Source: Paenibacillus_E qinlingensis_A (GTDB taxonomy: Bacteria > Bacillota > Bacilli > Paenibacillales > NBRC-103111). Taken from it: 64,000 nucleotides of DNA. Within the stretch, counting starts at the first letter, position 1, and each line of letters opens with the position of its first letter. Under the pieces are notes generated by a model, which saw only the letters and a program-made list of their open reading frames with translations, searched no databases and was not told the origin of the DNA. The position numbers and the translations under genes were made by a program. This document shows, piece by piece, positions 35,551 to 45,096 of the stretch. Location of the stretch: positions 67,508 to 131,507 of the forward strand of contig NZ_JAVDSB010000016.1 in NCBI RefSeq assembly GCF_031455095.1. Reading direction: 5' to 3'.

Positions 35551-35580
35551 ATTATAGGATGGGGTAACATGTGATGTCAA
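35551..35580 (-). promoter_or_regulatory. promoter of gdx riboswitch transcript
   Basis: On the minus strand TTGACA (35575-35580), an 18-base spacer and TATAAT (35551-35556), followed directly by the aptamer. Confidence 0.85.
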
Positions 35581-35613
35581 GTTACACATTATGGCTAGTT
35601 GGGTGTTTTGTTC

Positions 35614-36225
35614 CTACTCTTCTAGCGGAACGCCGTTTAATGCTAGATGGGCGCGGAACATTTCCATGCTGTCTGGATGCTCTTTCTCAGGCACCCACGT
35701 CGTGGAATCCCAAATCTTTGACAGCTTGAGGGCACGGCTGCAATGAATGAAGCATTCTTGCACTTCAACGCCGACAGCGGCGATGGGGGACTTCCCGTTT
35801 AACTGCATCGTTGACAATAGCTCCTCATCTTTCGTCAGCCAAGCGCGGCCATTGACGCGAAGCACCACGTCCACGCCAGGAATGATGAATAAGAGACCCA
35901 CTTGCGGGTTGGTTAACATATTTTGCATCGAGTCCAGTCGACGGTTTCCCAGTCTTTCTGGATAGATAAGGCGATGTTCATCTAGAACGCGTACAAAGCC
36001 TGCGCTATCACCGCGAGGTGAAACATCGCATAGTCCATTCGCATGTGAAGTAGATAAGTAGAATAAGGGTGACTTGGCGATGAACGCTCTAGCATGTGCG
36101 TCGACTTGGTTGATCACTTTCTTTTGGACTGCTGGATGCGCCTCTCCGATATCTGCGCGAATCTCATCAATGGATTGAATGATGCCGGGGAACGGTGGGG
36201 GTGTAAGATCTTGTATGCTGTCCAT
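35614..36225 (-). CDS. pyridoxamine 5'-phosphate oxidase family protein
   Basis: The 203-residue protein has the split-barrel flavin fold pattern: LFYLSTSHANGLCDVSPRGDSAGFVRVLDEH and QVGLLFIIPGVDVVLRVNGRAWLTKDEE. The motif around SPRGDSAGF resembles MSMEG_1061-type FMN-dependent PPOx-like proteins. True pyridoxine oxidation is not implied. SD AGGAAGGA precedes ATG. It lies between the gdx riboswitch and the NlpC gene; a hairpin separates it from the latter. Confidence 0.85.
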   Translation of the reverse strand: MDSIQDLTPPPFPGIIQSIDEIRADIGEAHPAVQKKVINQVDAHARAFIAKSPLFYLSTSHANGLCDVSPRGDSAGFVRVLDEHRLIYPERLGNRRLDSMQNMLTNPQVGLLFIIPGVDVVLRVNGRAWLTKDEELLSTMQLNGKSPIAAVGVEVQECFIHCSRALKLSKIWDSTTWVPEKEHPDSMEMFRAHLALNGVPLEE

Positions 36226-36300
36226 GTATTCTTATCCTTCCTGGAGGCCGAAGGCCATTATGTATTCATTGTAGTATACGCAGATCTTCTCGCTCAAATG

Positions 36301-36350
36301 AATGAAGCCCTACAAACTGCTCTTACGAGCAAAGCTTGCAGGGCTTCATT
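36301..36350. terminator. hairpin between NlpC/P60 and PPOx-like genes
   Basis: AATGAAGCCCT (36301-36311) pairs with AGGGCTTCATT (36340-36350), and GCTC/GAGC pair inside. It follows the NlpC stop; the T run is poor. Confidence 0.6.
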
Positions 36351-36364
36351 CTGTGCCGAGAATA

Positions 36365-36835
36365 TTACTTGGATTCAGCAGTTAGTTGATTGTAGATATC
36401 ATCCCATAGAACTCGTCTGGCTGATACATACCGCTTCGCATAATAGGATTCGCTCAACTTATTCTTCACAACACCTTGATTTGTAGCGGAGTGAACGAAT
36501 TCACCATCTCCAAGGTACATGCCTACATGAGATATGCCGCTGCCATCCGTGTTGAAAAATACAAGATCGCCCTTACGAAGATCCTTTTTGTCAACCCAGT
36601 AGCCTTCGCTGTTTTGTGATTTGGAGCTGTGTGGAAGGTCGATGCCGAAACCATTGAACAAGTAGGATGTGAAACCAGAGCAATCAAACCCTTTGGTTGT
36701 CGTTCCTGCCCATTTGTAGGGAGTTCCTACGAGATCTTCGACTGCGTTGTCCATAGAGGATGACGCGAAAACGCTTCCTACGCTTACGCTCAAAAACAAA
36801 ACAAGGCTAAAAACAAGACCAACAACTTTCTTCAA
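36365..36835 (-). CDS. NlpC/P60 peptidoglycan endopeptidase
   Basis: The 156-residue secreted enzyme has a signal peptide (about 1-25, cleavage near VFA-S) and one NlpC/P60 domain with the catalytic triad DCSGF (Cys52), ISHVGMY (His103) and FVHSAT (His115). It would cut the stem peptide of peptidoglycan at the gamma-D-Glu bond. Start is TTG with SD GGAAGGAG, 8 bases. Expression is likely held by the c-di-AMP riboswitch in the leader. Confidence 0.95.
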   Translation of the reverse strand: MKKVVGLVFSLVLFLSVSVGSVFASSSMDNAVEDLVGTPYKWAGTTTKGFDCSGFTSYLFNGFGIDLPHSSKSQNSEGYWVDKKDLRKGDLVFFNTDGSGISHVGMYLGDGEFVHSATNQGVVKNKLSESYYAKRYVSARRVLWDDIYNQLTAESK

Positions 36836-36844
36836 CTGCTTGTC

Positions 36845-36968
36845 TCCTTCCGGTGCCTACGAGGTTAGCTGGAGGGTTCGGTTGAAGGTTCCCTATGATC
36901 CCTGTCTTGCAAGATCAATTCACCCGGAGTGGTTCCCCCGTTTCCCCATAAACTGAGGAATTCGGCAT
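36845..36968 (-). ncRNA. c-di-AMP (ydaO-yuaA) riboswitch
   Basis: On the minus strand the order GCCGAATTCCTCAG, GGGGGAACCA, GGGTGAATTGATC, CAGGGATCATAGGGAACCT, CAACCGAACCCTCCAGCTAACCT, GTAGGCACCGGAAGGAG matches the ydaO aptamer, whose 3' helix includes the region of the SD GGAAGGAG. Such switches turn off cell-wall hydrolase genes when c-di-AMP is high. Confidence 0.9.
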
Positions 36969-37081
36969 GAAATATTTGGTTTTTTGATGCTAGTCCTTTT
37001 TATTCGTCATAAAGTTTGAAATTCCTCTTTTATGGTTACATAATAGGCAAAAAAATAAGCGGAATTGTTCGAGGAATAGAC

Positions 37082-37114
37082 AAAAAAAAGGCCCCCTTCT
37101 CAAAGAGAGGGGGG
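37082..37114 (-). terminator. terminator of membrane-protein gene (minus strand)
   Basis: On the minus strand a C/G-rich hairpin (CCCCCTCTC with GAAGGGGG) is followed by T8. It lies 33 bases after the stop of the 37147 gene. Confidence 0.8.
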
Positions 37115-37146
37115 GAATATTTGCCTATTGGCTGTTTCTTTGAATA

Positions 37147-37965
37147 TTAATTGGATATTTTGGCAGAAAGCAGTTGATATTGAGAAGAAATCCCCCAAAT
37201 CTGGATGAAAATGTGGAATAGGGGATATAGCTGATAAATGACTAGTGCTAGCAGTCCAGCCCATATGTAGGTAGCTGTGACAGTTACCCCTGCTAAAAGT
37301 CCTGTTATTACTAACAGAATAATGGCCAGTCCGACAATCGACAGTGAATGTCGAAAAAAGGAGATAACCGTAGATAGGATGCCTAGATTCGCCGCGATGG
37401 CGAATTGTACATACATAAAGAGAAGCTGTAAGACAAATCCGTAGACCAAGAGACTAAGTATCCAAGGCAGAAGTTTGATAATTACTTGCTCATAGGATCC
37501 GCTATGCGCGAGAATATATGAGGCTTTCGGTAGCAGCCAGATGAGCGGAAACAGGGTAAGTGCAATCCGGACGAGATACACGAGCAGAAACGGTAACATA
37601 AGTTTTTTCATCCCGCGAAAGAACCGATAGCCTGCATTCTGATGAGGGTGCGTAAGTGAGTAGTATACACCGCCATTTAGGAGTGGCGTCATCAGCATGC
37701 GAGCACACAAGAGAACAGCTAGCCACCATAAATAGGAATAGCTAAGATCGGTTTTTATTAACTGAAACTGGCCTTCAGCTAGGAAGATTTGCAATGCCTG
37801 TTTAGGCTGCTCGGCGCCAGGGAAACGATGCATGAGGGGGACAAGTATGCCCTGAACGAGTTTATACAGGAGAATACCCCAGCCCATCTGATATAGGAAC
37901 AAAATGATTGTGGCAAATGGCTGTGCCATAGTTGCCCTGAAACCTGATTTGATATAGGTGGCCAA
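37147..37965 (-). CDS. multi-spanning membrane protein of unknown function
   Basis: The 272-residue protein has about six hydrophobic segments, at about 16-40, 78-92, 121-145, 162-190, 195-225 and 228-255, and a hydrophilic loop (RFPGAEQPKQAL). I recognise no family motif. The start is TTG at 37965 with SD AAGGAGGG, 7 bases. It lies 84 bases downstream of the metallopeptidase gene in the same direction, so it may be co-transcribed. Function unknown. Confidence 0.75.
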   Translation of the reverse strand: MATYIKSGFRATMAQPFATIILFLYQMGWGILLYKLVQGILVPLMHRFPGAEQPKQALQIFLAEGQFQLIKTDLSYSYLWWLAVLLCARMLMTPLLNGGVYYSLTHPHQNAGYRFFRGMKKLMLPFLLVYLVRIALTLFPLIWLLPKASYILAHSGSYEQVIIKLLPWILSLLVYGFVLQLLFMYVQFAIAANLGILSTVISFFRHSLSIVGLAIILLVITGLLAGVTVTATYIWAGLLALVIYQLYPLFHIFIQIWGISSQYQLLSAKISN

Positions 37966-38049
37966 CGAGGTCCCTCCTTAACGTTTTCTTTAGAAAACTA
38001 GCATCATAAGCATACCCTCAGCGTTTGTCATGAGACGTAAGCCAAGTCC

Positions 38050-40050
38050 TTACCAGGCGACCGAGCCGAAGACGGCTTGAAGGAACTGAATAATGCCGAG
38101 ATTCCATCGAATTTGCCACTTTGTATCTAATTGGGTTTGGTAAAAGTTATTGATATGCTTATTCTCAAGAATAAGTGTGTATTTCGGATCAATACGCACC
38201 CAGTCGACAGGAGAGGCATGTGTTAATTTGAACTCAATACTGCCTTCTTTGCCATCCCATGTTTTATCTAATGTTGTCCCATCTGCGAAGTGGAACTGGA
38301 TGGGTACTTCCGGTGAATTGCCACCAAGTTTAACGATGCGGACTGTGCTTTCGTAAGTCTCGGCACCTTTAACGCCCTGAGGCTGGACGTGAACACTCTC
38401 GACAGAATAGTCCATCATCATCTCACCATAGACATACTGATTGAAGAAATCGTCCCACTTTGTTTTGCTGACATCCTCTACCACTTGCTGGAAGTCCTTC
38501 GTAGAAGGGTGCTTAAACTGCCACCGCGCGAAATAGGTTTGCATGATACGGTCCATCATTTTGGTGCCGACCTGTTGCTCAATCGCTTTCAGTACTAGCT
38601 TGCCACGCGTGTACACATTTTCAGCATACTGGTCATGGCCTTTGTAAGCCCATGCTTCCTTCTGCAACCCATTAGGAGAGGTTATATAGCTGGATTCGAC
38701 AGGTAAATTAGGCACCTCGCCATATTCGGCTTCCATGACCTTATCCTCTGCGTAAGAGGTAAAGCCTTCATCCAGCCAGGCTTCTTCGAATTCGTTGCTG
38801 GCGACGAGCCCGTAGAAAAATTGGTGGCCGATTTCATGCACGACGACACGTTCTAGTTCTAAGTCGGGATCCTTGTCACTAGCCCCCCAAGCCGTAACTA
38901 AAGTCGGGTATTCCATGCCGCCCGCGCCATTTCCACCTGGAGGCGGTACCACAATAGAAAGGGTAGAGTAAGGGTACGTTCCGTACCACTGACTATAACG
39001 GGAGAGTGCTTTTTTGGCCGCATACATATAACGGTCCTTTAAATCTTGATGATTGGGATCGAGATACAGTTTAATTTTGACACCAGGAACTTGTGGAGCA
39101 GAGAATGATTGTTCGGCATAGACGAAATGAGGCGAAGCCGACCAAGCGAAGTCATGGACATCCTCGGCGTAGAATTGATAGGTTTTCGTTCCTTTTTCCG
39201 TCACAGCGGGCTTCACAGGATGCCCAGTAGCAGCCACAATATAATTGGCGGGTACTTGAATTTTCACATCATACATACCAAAATCCGCATAGAACTCAGA
39301 GTTGCCATGATATTGATGGAGATTCCAGCCAGCCTCAGTACGGCCTCTGGTACCCTTGCGTTCATAGGCGGCAACCTTCGGAAACCATTGACCAGCCATA
39401 ACAAAGTCATCAACGTAGCCCATTCTGGCAAAGGCTGCAGGTAACTTAACGAGGAATTCGGTTTTCACGGTGACTGTTTCGCCAGGTCCCACTGGTTTAG
39501 ATAATGGGATTTTGAGCAGCGTATGGTCGTCCTTATTGCCGTCATCCGGCTGTACAAAAGCCATCCGCTTAGTAAGATCATCACCCGTATCCGATTTCAC
39601 GGATAGCAGTTCCATACTTCCGCCACTATCTGCCTTCGCTTCATCGTCCCGCAGCTTCCCGCCGGATTCGCGCATGAATGTCGTTTTCTTCGATGCGAAA
39701 GCATTCGGATAAAGGTGGAAATACAATTCTTGTACAGGCACATTGCCTGGATTTTCCCACGTGAGCGTTTGTTGTCCTTGGAGCTGCCTCGTTTCTGGTG
39801 TGTACGCAACGTTCATGTGATATTCAGCAATACGATAACTAAGTGGTGTTGAGGTTTCTAACGGTTTGCCATTATCTGCAGGCTGCATGTCCGGTGTCTT
39901 CGCAATAGGTACCTCTTTAGAGACGACAGGAACAGTCCCTCTTGATGTGGAGGGGAGCAAGGTGTTCGTTATTAACACTGCGCCGGCAGCAAGGAGCATG
40001 ACAGCAAACCACTGTACCTTGCGACTATTGAATAGAGCATTCATATCCAT
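38050..40050 (-). CDS. M1 family metallopeptidase, membrane-anchored
   Basis: The 666-residue protein has an N-terminal membrane segment (about 10-30, WFAVMLLAAGAVLITN) and, outside the membrane, an M1-like zinc peptidase: HEIGH (405-409, His405 and His409), with Glu428 as third ligand 18 residues on (in EAWLDEGFTSYAED), and the GAMEN-like GGMEYPT before it. I chose ATG at 40050 with SD GGGTGA; a longer frame reaches 40146 without an SD. It likely trims peptides at the cell surface. The membrane-protein gene follows. Confidence 0.85.
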   Translation of the reverse strand: MDMNALFNSRKVQWFAVMLLAAGAVLITNTLLPSTSRGTVPVVSKEVPIAKTPDMQPADNGKPLETSTPLSYRIAEYHMNVAYTPETRQLQGQQTLTWENPGNVPVQELYFHLYPNAFASKKTTFMRESGGKLRDDEAKADSGGSMELLSVKSDTGDDLTKRMAFVQPDDGNKDDHTLLKIPLSKPVGPGETVTVKTEFLVKLPAAFARMGYVDDFVMAGQWFPKVAAYERKGTRGRTEAGWNLHQYHGNSEFYADFGMYDVKIQVPANYIVAATGHPVKPAVTEKGTKTYQFYAEDVHDFAWSASPHFVYAEQSFSAPQVPGVKIKLYLDPNHQDLKDRYMYAAKKALSRYSQWYGTYPYSTLSIVVPPPGGNGAGGMEYPTLVTAWGASDKDPDLELERVVVHEIGHQFFYGLVASNEFEEAWLDEGFTSYAEDKVMEAEYGEVPNLPVESSYITSPNGLQKEAWAYKGHDQYAENVYTRGKLVLKAIEQQVGTKMMDRIMQTYFARWQFKHPSTKDFQQVVEDVSKTKWDDFFNQYVYGEMMMDYSVESVHVQPQGVKGAETYESTVRIVKLGGNSPEVPIQFHFADGTTLDKTWDGKEGSIEFKLTHASPVDWVRIDPKYTLILENKHINNFYQTQLDTKWQIRWNLGIIQFLQAVFGSVAW

Positions 40051-40237
40051 GAGATTCACCCCGCCTAAACAAGCATCTACAGCATGTATATGTAGACAAC
40101 CTAGGGAATATTTCTGCGAGGTGAAAGAAATGTTAGAAAGGGCCATGCCATACTCCGCCCCTTGTTCTAAGAGATGACTTTCGCTACAATGAAAGCAAGT
40201 CGTTATTTTAACTTTATGTAGAGTGGAAGGTGCCCTT

Positions 40238-40729
40238 ATGGAAGCGGATAAGAAGAAGCTGGCCTTAAATATAGTAAGTTCAAAAGTGAATCACAAAGGC
40301 TTCGGTGCAGGAGCCATTGATCTAAGCAACGTCTCCGGTATCATTATTGATGGGGATGAGGCTTATCTGGATGAAGGAACCCTGCATGCCAAGAGTAAGA
40401 TTGAGAAAGGGATTAAATTCTCCACGAACAAAGAGGATGTTCCGAATGGCCGTAAAGCGTGGATCGTGTGGGTAGCAGTTGATCGCACAGAAGAAGGTGC
40501 CTACTACGCGGGAATGTCTGCTTGCGAGATGTTGATCGATACGGAAGCTCGCCGCGGATGGAAGATTCTTGCGGAGCACGTGAACAAAATGGATGGCGCT
40601 ATGAAACGTAAATTTATCCTAGAAGGATTGTCAGACAACGAGCGCGCAGCGCTTCGCAATAGACTAATTGAGCATAACGAAGACTGGTGGAATCGCTCAG
40701 ATCAGAGCCTCAAGGACGCGCTCTCCTAA
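40238..40729 (+). CDS. ywhD: YwhD family protein
   Basis: The 163-residue cytoplasmic protein has the YwhD family pattern: NIVSSKVNHKGFGAGAIDLSNVSGIIIDGDEAYLDEGTLHAKSKIEKGI, then ILAEHVNKMDGAMKRKFILEGL and HNEDWWN at the end. In Bacillus ywhD lies next to a PBP gene and speE, the same neighbours as here. I chose ATG at 40238 (SD GGAAGGTG); the GTG at 40223 lacks one. Molecular role unknown. Confidence 0.85.
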   Translation: MEADKKKLALNIVSSKVNHKGFGAGAIDLSNVSGIIIDGDEAYLDEGTLHAKSKIEKGIKFSTNKEDVPNGRKAWIVWVAVDRTEEGAYYAGMSACEMLIDTEARRGWKILAEHVNKMDGAMKRKFILEGLSDNERAALRNRLIEHNEDWWNRSDQSLKDALS

Positions 40730-40841
40730 GCTTTCTGTAGCCAATCTGGAGAATATGAACATTATGTGTCATCCATTGTTACACAATGTCGAAGCGGGTA
40801 TACTAGACCCTAGTGTATGTTACCCTCATATACTAGGACAG

Positions 40842-40885
40842 CAAAAAGGCAGGACTAAGACGCGCTTAGTACTGCCTTTTTGTGT
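40842..40885. terminator. bidirectional terminator between ywhD and PBP genes
   Basis: CAAAAAGGCAG (40842-40852) pairs with CTGCCTTTTTG (40872-40882), with inner ACTAAG/CTTAGT. A and T runs flank it. Confidence 0.9.
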
Positions 40886-40902
40886 TTTCATTGAGGTGTA
40901 AA

Positions 40903-43005
40903 TTAGTCATTCCACCAACGTTTGAGATCGTTCCACCAAGAGCCGTTAGCGCCTTTGGAACCATCTTTTTGACCACCCGCCGCATCTGGCTTTGCAGGCT
41001 TGCCTGTACAATAAGTCGTAGGCTCCGTACCAGCGAGGAAAGCTTCCACCTTGGCGTTCGGGCAGTCTTCATTGGACAATTTGCCGCTCACAGGATCAAT
41101 GTAAACCGTCGATACACCCTCAGGAATCGGGAACAGCTTGGGCGGAATAGCATCCAAGGTCTGTTCGGTGAAATCCGCAAAGATCGGCGAGGCGAGGTGT
41201 GATTCCACCGTTGAAATATCTCGGCTCTTATCATAGCCCACCCATACCGCAGTAGACAGCTCGGGCGTGAAGCCGACGAGCCAAGCATCCGTATCGGTCG
41301 TGCCCGTTTTGCCTGCAATCGGCCGCTTGATTGTACTTGCAACACGATTGCCCGTACCGCCCTCTTCGAACACACTCTCCATTAAGTTGGTCATCACATA
41401 CGCAACCGCAGGGGGAATCACTTGCTCCTCCGCAGGTGTCGCTTCATACAAAATACGTCCGTTCGCATCCTCAATACGTAGAATAGCTGTAGGCTCATGG
41501 TGTAACCCTTGATTTGCAATGGAAGAAAAGGCAGACGCCATTTCCAATGGACTCACGGGGAAGGAACCAAGAGCAAGGGAAGGCAGCGGCTTCATTGGCG
41601 AAGCAATGCCCAGCTTACGGGCGAAGTCGATAACTTTCTGCGGCCCTACCTGGAGAATCGTGTGCACGGCATAGATGTTGTCCGATTTTGAAATCGCCTG
41701 ACGCATATCGATATTCCCATTGGTATACTGGTCATTAAAGTTTCGTGGCGTGTATTGCTGCCGCCCTTCATCATAGGTAAACACCGTCGGTTCACTTTTG
41801 ACCATGGAGACGGGTGTAAAGCCATTCATAAGGGCAACCATATAGACGAAAGGTTTAAAAGATGACCCCGGCTGTCGCGTGTTCGATAACGCACGGTTGA
41901 ATTGATTCTCGGTGTAGTCGCGTCCGCCGACCATAGCTTTGATCTCGCCTGTCCGTGGGTCAACCGCGACTAGAGCTGCCTGAAGATCGGGCTTGCCATC
42001 GAGCTGCTTCGTGATGACATTCTCAGCAATTTGCTGGGCATTCTTATCCAGTGTGGTATAGATACGGATGCCGCCCTCATCGAATTGTTCTTCCGTAATG
42101 CCAAGCTTCTCCGTCGCGAGGTTGCGTACATAATCCCTAAAATAGGGCGCTGCAGAAGGCTTCTTTTTGGTAAGAGGCTGAATCGTCAGCTTCTCTTTGG
42201 CTGCGGCGTCAGCGGCGCTTTGAGTAATGAAGCCGCTGTTTACCATCGTCTGAAGGACGATCTTTTGCCGATCCATGGCATTTTGCAGATCATAATAAGG
42301 GGAATAGTAACGCGGTCCTTTCGGAACCCCGGCAATCATGGCGCTTTCAGCTAAAGTTAGCTCACTGGCATGCTTGCCGAAGAATAGCTCAGATGCGGTC
42401 TCAATCCCATAAGTGGAGTGCCCATAATAGATTTGATTCAAATAGTCAGCCAGTATATCGTCTTTGCTCAGTTGCATTTCCATTTGAACGGCATATACGG
42501 TTTCTTTGATTTTACGCGTCCACGTACGATCGTGCGTTAAGTATAAATTCCGGGCTAACTGCTGTGTGATCGTGCCAGCACCTTGCACCTTGGCCATGGC
42601 TTGGACATTCACAATGGCTGCGCGTGCTACCGCTTTGACATCGACACCGAAATGTTTATAAAATTGTTGATCCTCCACAGCGAGCGTAGCATGTATCAAG
42701 TAAGGCGAGATGTCATTTAAGGAAACGACCTGCCGATTTTGGCCAGAATAAAAGGTGTCAATTACTTCGCCATGGACATCATACATTTGAGAGGTTTGCA
42801 TCGTTTTGGTGACGGGCAGTGTTTGGGACCGCAAATAGACCAGGAAAACGGCTGCCCCAATGAGTAACAGCAGGCTGCAGGTGAAGAAGAAGGAGAATGT
42901 CTTCTTGATTCGCCGCATCCACCGCATAGAAGCAGGAATATCATCTTTTTGTCTAGCGGGTTGTGTTTCGGATGGTTGTTGGCGAGGTTTCTCGTTCTCG
43001 GACAT
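40903..43005 (-). CDS. class A penicillin-binding protein (PBP1A family)
   Basis: The 700-residue bifunctional enzyme has a cytoplasmic tail, one membrane segment (about 36-58), a glycosyltransferase (GT51) domain with VEDQQFYKHFGVD and GTITQQLARNLYLT, and a transpeptidase domain with SSFKP (Ser381, Lys384), SDN (after AISK) and KTGTT. A Lys/Gly/Asn/Trp-rich tail ends it. SD AAAGGAGG precedes ATG. It is divergent from speE and convergent with ywhD, in the place of the Bacillus pbpG but in the opposite direction. Confidence 0.95.
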   Translation of the reverse strand: MSENEKPRQQPSETQPARQKDDIPASMRWMRRIKKTFSFFFTCSLLLLIGAAVFLVYLRSQTLPVTKTMQTSQMYDVHGEVIDTFYSGQNRQVVSLNDISPYLIHATLAVEDQQFYKHFGVDVKAVARAAIVNVQAMAKVQGAGTITQQLARNLYLTHDRTWTRKIKETVYAVQMEMQLSKDDILADYLNQIYYGHSTYGIETASELFFGKHASELTLAESAMIAGVPKGPRYYSPYYDLQNAMDRQKIVLQTMVNSGFITQSAADAAAKEKLTIQPLTKKKPSAAPYFRDYVRNLATEKLGITEEQFDEGGIRIYTTLDKNAQQIAENVITKQLDGKPDLQAALVAVDPRTGEIKAMVGGRDYTENQFNRALSNTRQPGSSFKPFVYMVALMNGFTPVSMVKSEPTVFTYDEGRQQYTPRNFNDQYTNGNIDMRQAISKSDNIYAVHTILQVGPQKVIDFARKLGIASPMKPLPSLALGSFPVSPLEMASAFSSIANQGLHHEPTAILRIEDANGRILYEATPAEEQVIPPAVAYVMTNLMESVFEEGGTGNRVASTIKRPIAGKTGTTDTDAWLVGFTPELSTAVWVGYDKSRDISTVESHLASPIFADFTEQTLDAIPPKLFPIPEGVSTVYIDPVSGKLSNEDCPNAKVEAFLAGTEPTTYCTGKPAKPDAAGGQKDGSKGANGSWWNDLKRWWND

Positions 43006-43288
43006 ATGCTATGCCTCCTTTCTCTGTGCCCAAAGGCGCTACTATCCAGTATGGAAAAGCATGGCAGTCCGTATTCAATGAATTGTAAATATTTTTTGTT
43101 TAATGGGCAAAAAGGGAAGGAAATTATTGCATTTTGGGGGTAATGAACTATAATACAATTTGTGCATGTCAAAGGACTGGAAATTAACGTCCGAAATCGT
43201 ATGACTTTTTGGGCTGGTGGAACACTGTTAGAGATGACAAATATCAGGAATTATTCATCCAAATATAGAAACGAAAGAAGGGTTATTC

Positions 43289-44116
43289 ATGGAATTATGG
43301 TACACGGAGAAACAAACGGATAGCTTCGGGATCACGGCGAAGGTTACAGAAACATACGTAAGAGAGCAAACAGATTTTCAAGATCTATCCATGATCGAAA
43401 CCGAAGAGTGGGGCACAATGCTTACACTCGATGGTATGGTTATGACAACGGTTAAAGACGAGTTCGTCTATCATGAAATGGTTGCTCACCCAGCGCTTGT
43501 TACTCACCCGAACCCAGAGTACGTACTTGTTGTAGGTGGCGGAGATGGCGGCGTTATTCGTGAGATCATGAAGCACCCGAAAGTGAAAAAAGCAGTTCTT
43601 GTTGATATCGATGGTAAAGTTATCGAGTACTCCAAGAAGTATCTGCCAACGATCGCTGGCGAATTGGACAACCCACGCGTTGAAGTTATCGTTAACGATG
43701 GCTACATGCACATTCACGATCACAAAAATACGTACGATGTTATCATGGTTGATTCCACGGAACCTGTAGGTCCAGCTGTGGAGCTATTCTCCAAAGGCTT
43801 CTACCAAGGTATTTTTGATGCGCTAAAAGAAGACGGGATCTTCGTTGCTCAAACCGATAACCCATGGTTCAAAGCGGATTTGATCCAAACGGTTAATCGC
43901 GACGTGAAAGAAATCTTCCCTATCGTTCGTGTGTACAGTGCGAATATCCCTACATATCCAAGTGGTCTGTGGACATTCACAATGGGCAGCAAAAAGCACG
44001 ATCCACTGCAAGTGGAAGAATCAGCAATCCCAGAATTCCCAACGAAATACTACACACCTCGCTTGCACAAAGCAGCGTTCGTATTGCCTAAATTTGTTGA
44101 AGATTTAATTAAATAA
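43289..44116 (+). CDS. speE: spermidine synthase
   Basis: The 275-residue protein is a full-length SpeE: ELWYTEKQTDSFGITAKVTET at the start, the SAM-type loop YVLVVGGGDGGVIREIMKHPKV, and MVDSTEPVGPAVELFSKGFY, with the catalytic Asp in VDSTEP. It moves aminopropyl from decarboxylated SAM to putrescine. SD AAGAAGG precedes ATG. speB does not follow; a DinB gene does. Confidence 0.95.
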   Translation: MELWYTEKQTDSFGITAKVTETYVREQTDFQDLSMIETEEWGTMLTLDGMVMTTVKDEFVYHEMVAHPALVTHPNPEYVLVVGGGDGGVIREIMKHPKVKKAVLVDIDGKVIEYSKKYLPTIAGELDNPRVEVIVNDGYMHIHDHKNTYDVIMVDSTEPVGPAVELFSKGFYQGIFDALKEDGIFVAQTDNPWFKADLIQTVNRDVKEIFPIVRVYSANIPTYPSGLWTFTMGSKKHDPLQVEESAIPEFPTKYYTPRLHKAAFVLPKFVEDLIK

Positions 44117-44386
44117 GCTGCGGAATTGCGGTTAATAGGATTTGATAGAGAGGGAGTCGACTATTCGGCTTCCTTTTTTGCGTTTTGGCCACGGGTCCGT
44201 CAACCGCCAATCCGACCCAACTCGCTTACGTTAATCTCCCATAAACAAATTTCAATCACTGCCATACAGCTGTCAGTAGCTCCTAGCTATACTATAAACA
44301 CAAGGACAGGACATGAATCGCACTAGCACCAGCACGAGCATCAAGCTCCAGCGAGCCTGTACCACCATTCCTAGGAGGTTTTATAT

Positions 44387-44890
44387 ATGTTTACGACAAT
44401 TGAAAGCTTTATCAGCGAATACCAAATGGAGTCCGCCAAAACTCAGCAGCTATTAGATACGTTAACGGATGAATCCCTCAAACAAACACAAGCGGATGGC
44501 TACCGTCCACTAGGTTATATTGCTTGGCATCTTGTGCATGCGGAACGCGGCATGTTGTACGGAACTGGGTTAGCCTTCGAGTCAGCACCCCTTGTAAGCG
44601 AGCCGCCTGCGCAAGCTGATATGATTGCTGATGCCTTCAGATCAACAACAGAGAATATCCTAAGCGCGGTCAGGACGCAACTGACGGATGAGAAACTGCA
44701 GGATGTTGTTCCGATGTTTGGACAATCGTGGACGATCAGCTATACCTTATATAGTTACTTCAAACATGAAATTCACCATCGCGGCCAGTTGACGATCCTG
44801 ATGCGTCAAGCAGGCTTGCCGGTGATCGGTGCCTATGGCCCGTCGAAAGAGGAATGGGTCGCTTTTGGGCGACCAGCCCCAGCAATTTAG
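44387..44890 (+). CDS. DinB family protein
   Basis: The 167-residue helical protein has the DinB metal-binding pattern: LGYIAWHLVHAERG (first His pair) and YFKHEIHHRGQLTILMRQAGL (third His with HHRGQ). DinB/YfiT members are metal-dependent, often thiol-transferase- or damage-related. SD TAGGAGG lies 8 bases before ATG. No LexA box was seen. Confidence 0.85.
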   Translation: MFTTIESFISEYQMESAKTQQLLDTLTDESLKQTQADGYRPLGYIAWHLVHAERGMLYGTGLAFESAPLVSEPPAQADMIADAFRSTTENILSAVRTQLTDEKLQDVVPMFGQSWTISYTLYSYFKHEIHHRGQLTILMRQAGLPVIGAYGPSKEEWVAFGRPAPAI

Positions 44891-44900
44891 ATGTGATAGA

Positions 44901-44941
44901 AGCCTCTACCTCCGTTACCTAACGGATGTGGGGGCTTTTTC
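44901..44941 (+). terminator. intrinsic terminator after dinB-like gene
   Basis: AGCC...TCCGTT (44901-44916) pairs with AACGGA...GGCT (44921-44935), followed by T. Confidence 0.8.
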
Positions 44942-45096
44942 ATCCCCTTTTGCCGCCACAGAAACAAGCCCAACCCATCCTCCTGAGCCCCTATCCATTG
45001 AATTTACTTATCCTTTCATATAAACTATTACCTAACATGTCTACGTTCGGATATCCAATGTCCGGATATAGCAGAAGAAGAGGGGATTATCGAATC

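Noticed and set aside
40048..40146. Longer start of the metallopeptidase at 40146
   Set aside because: No SD; the ATG at 40050 has GGGTGA and gives a proper membrane anchor.
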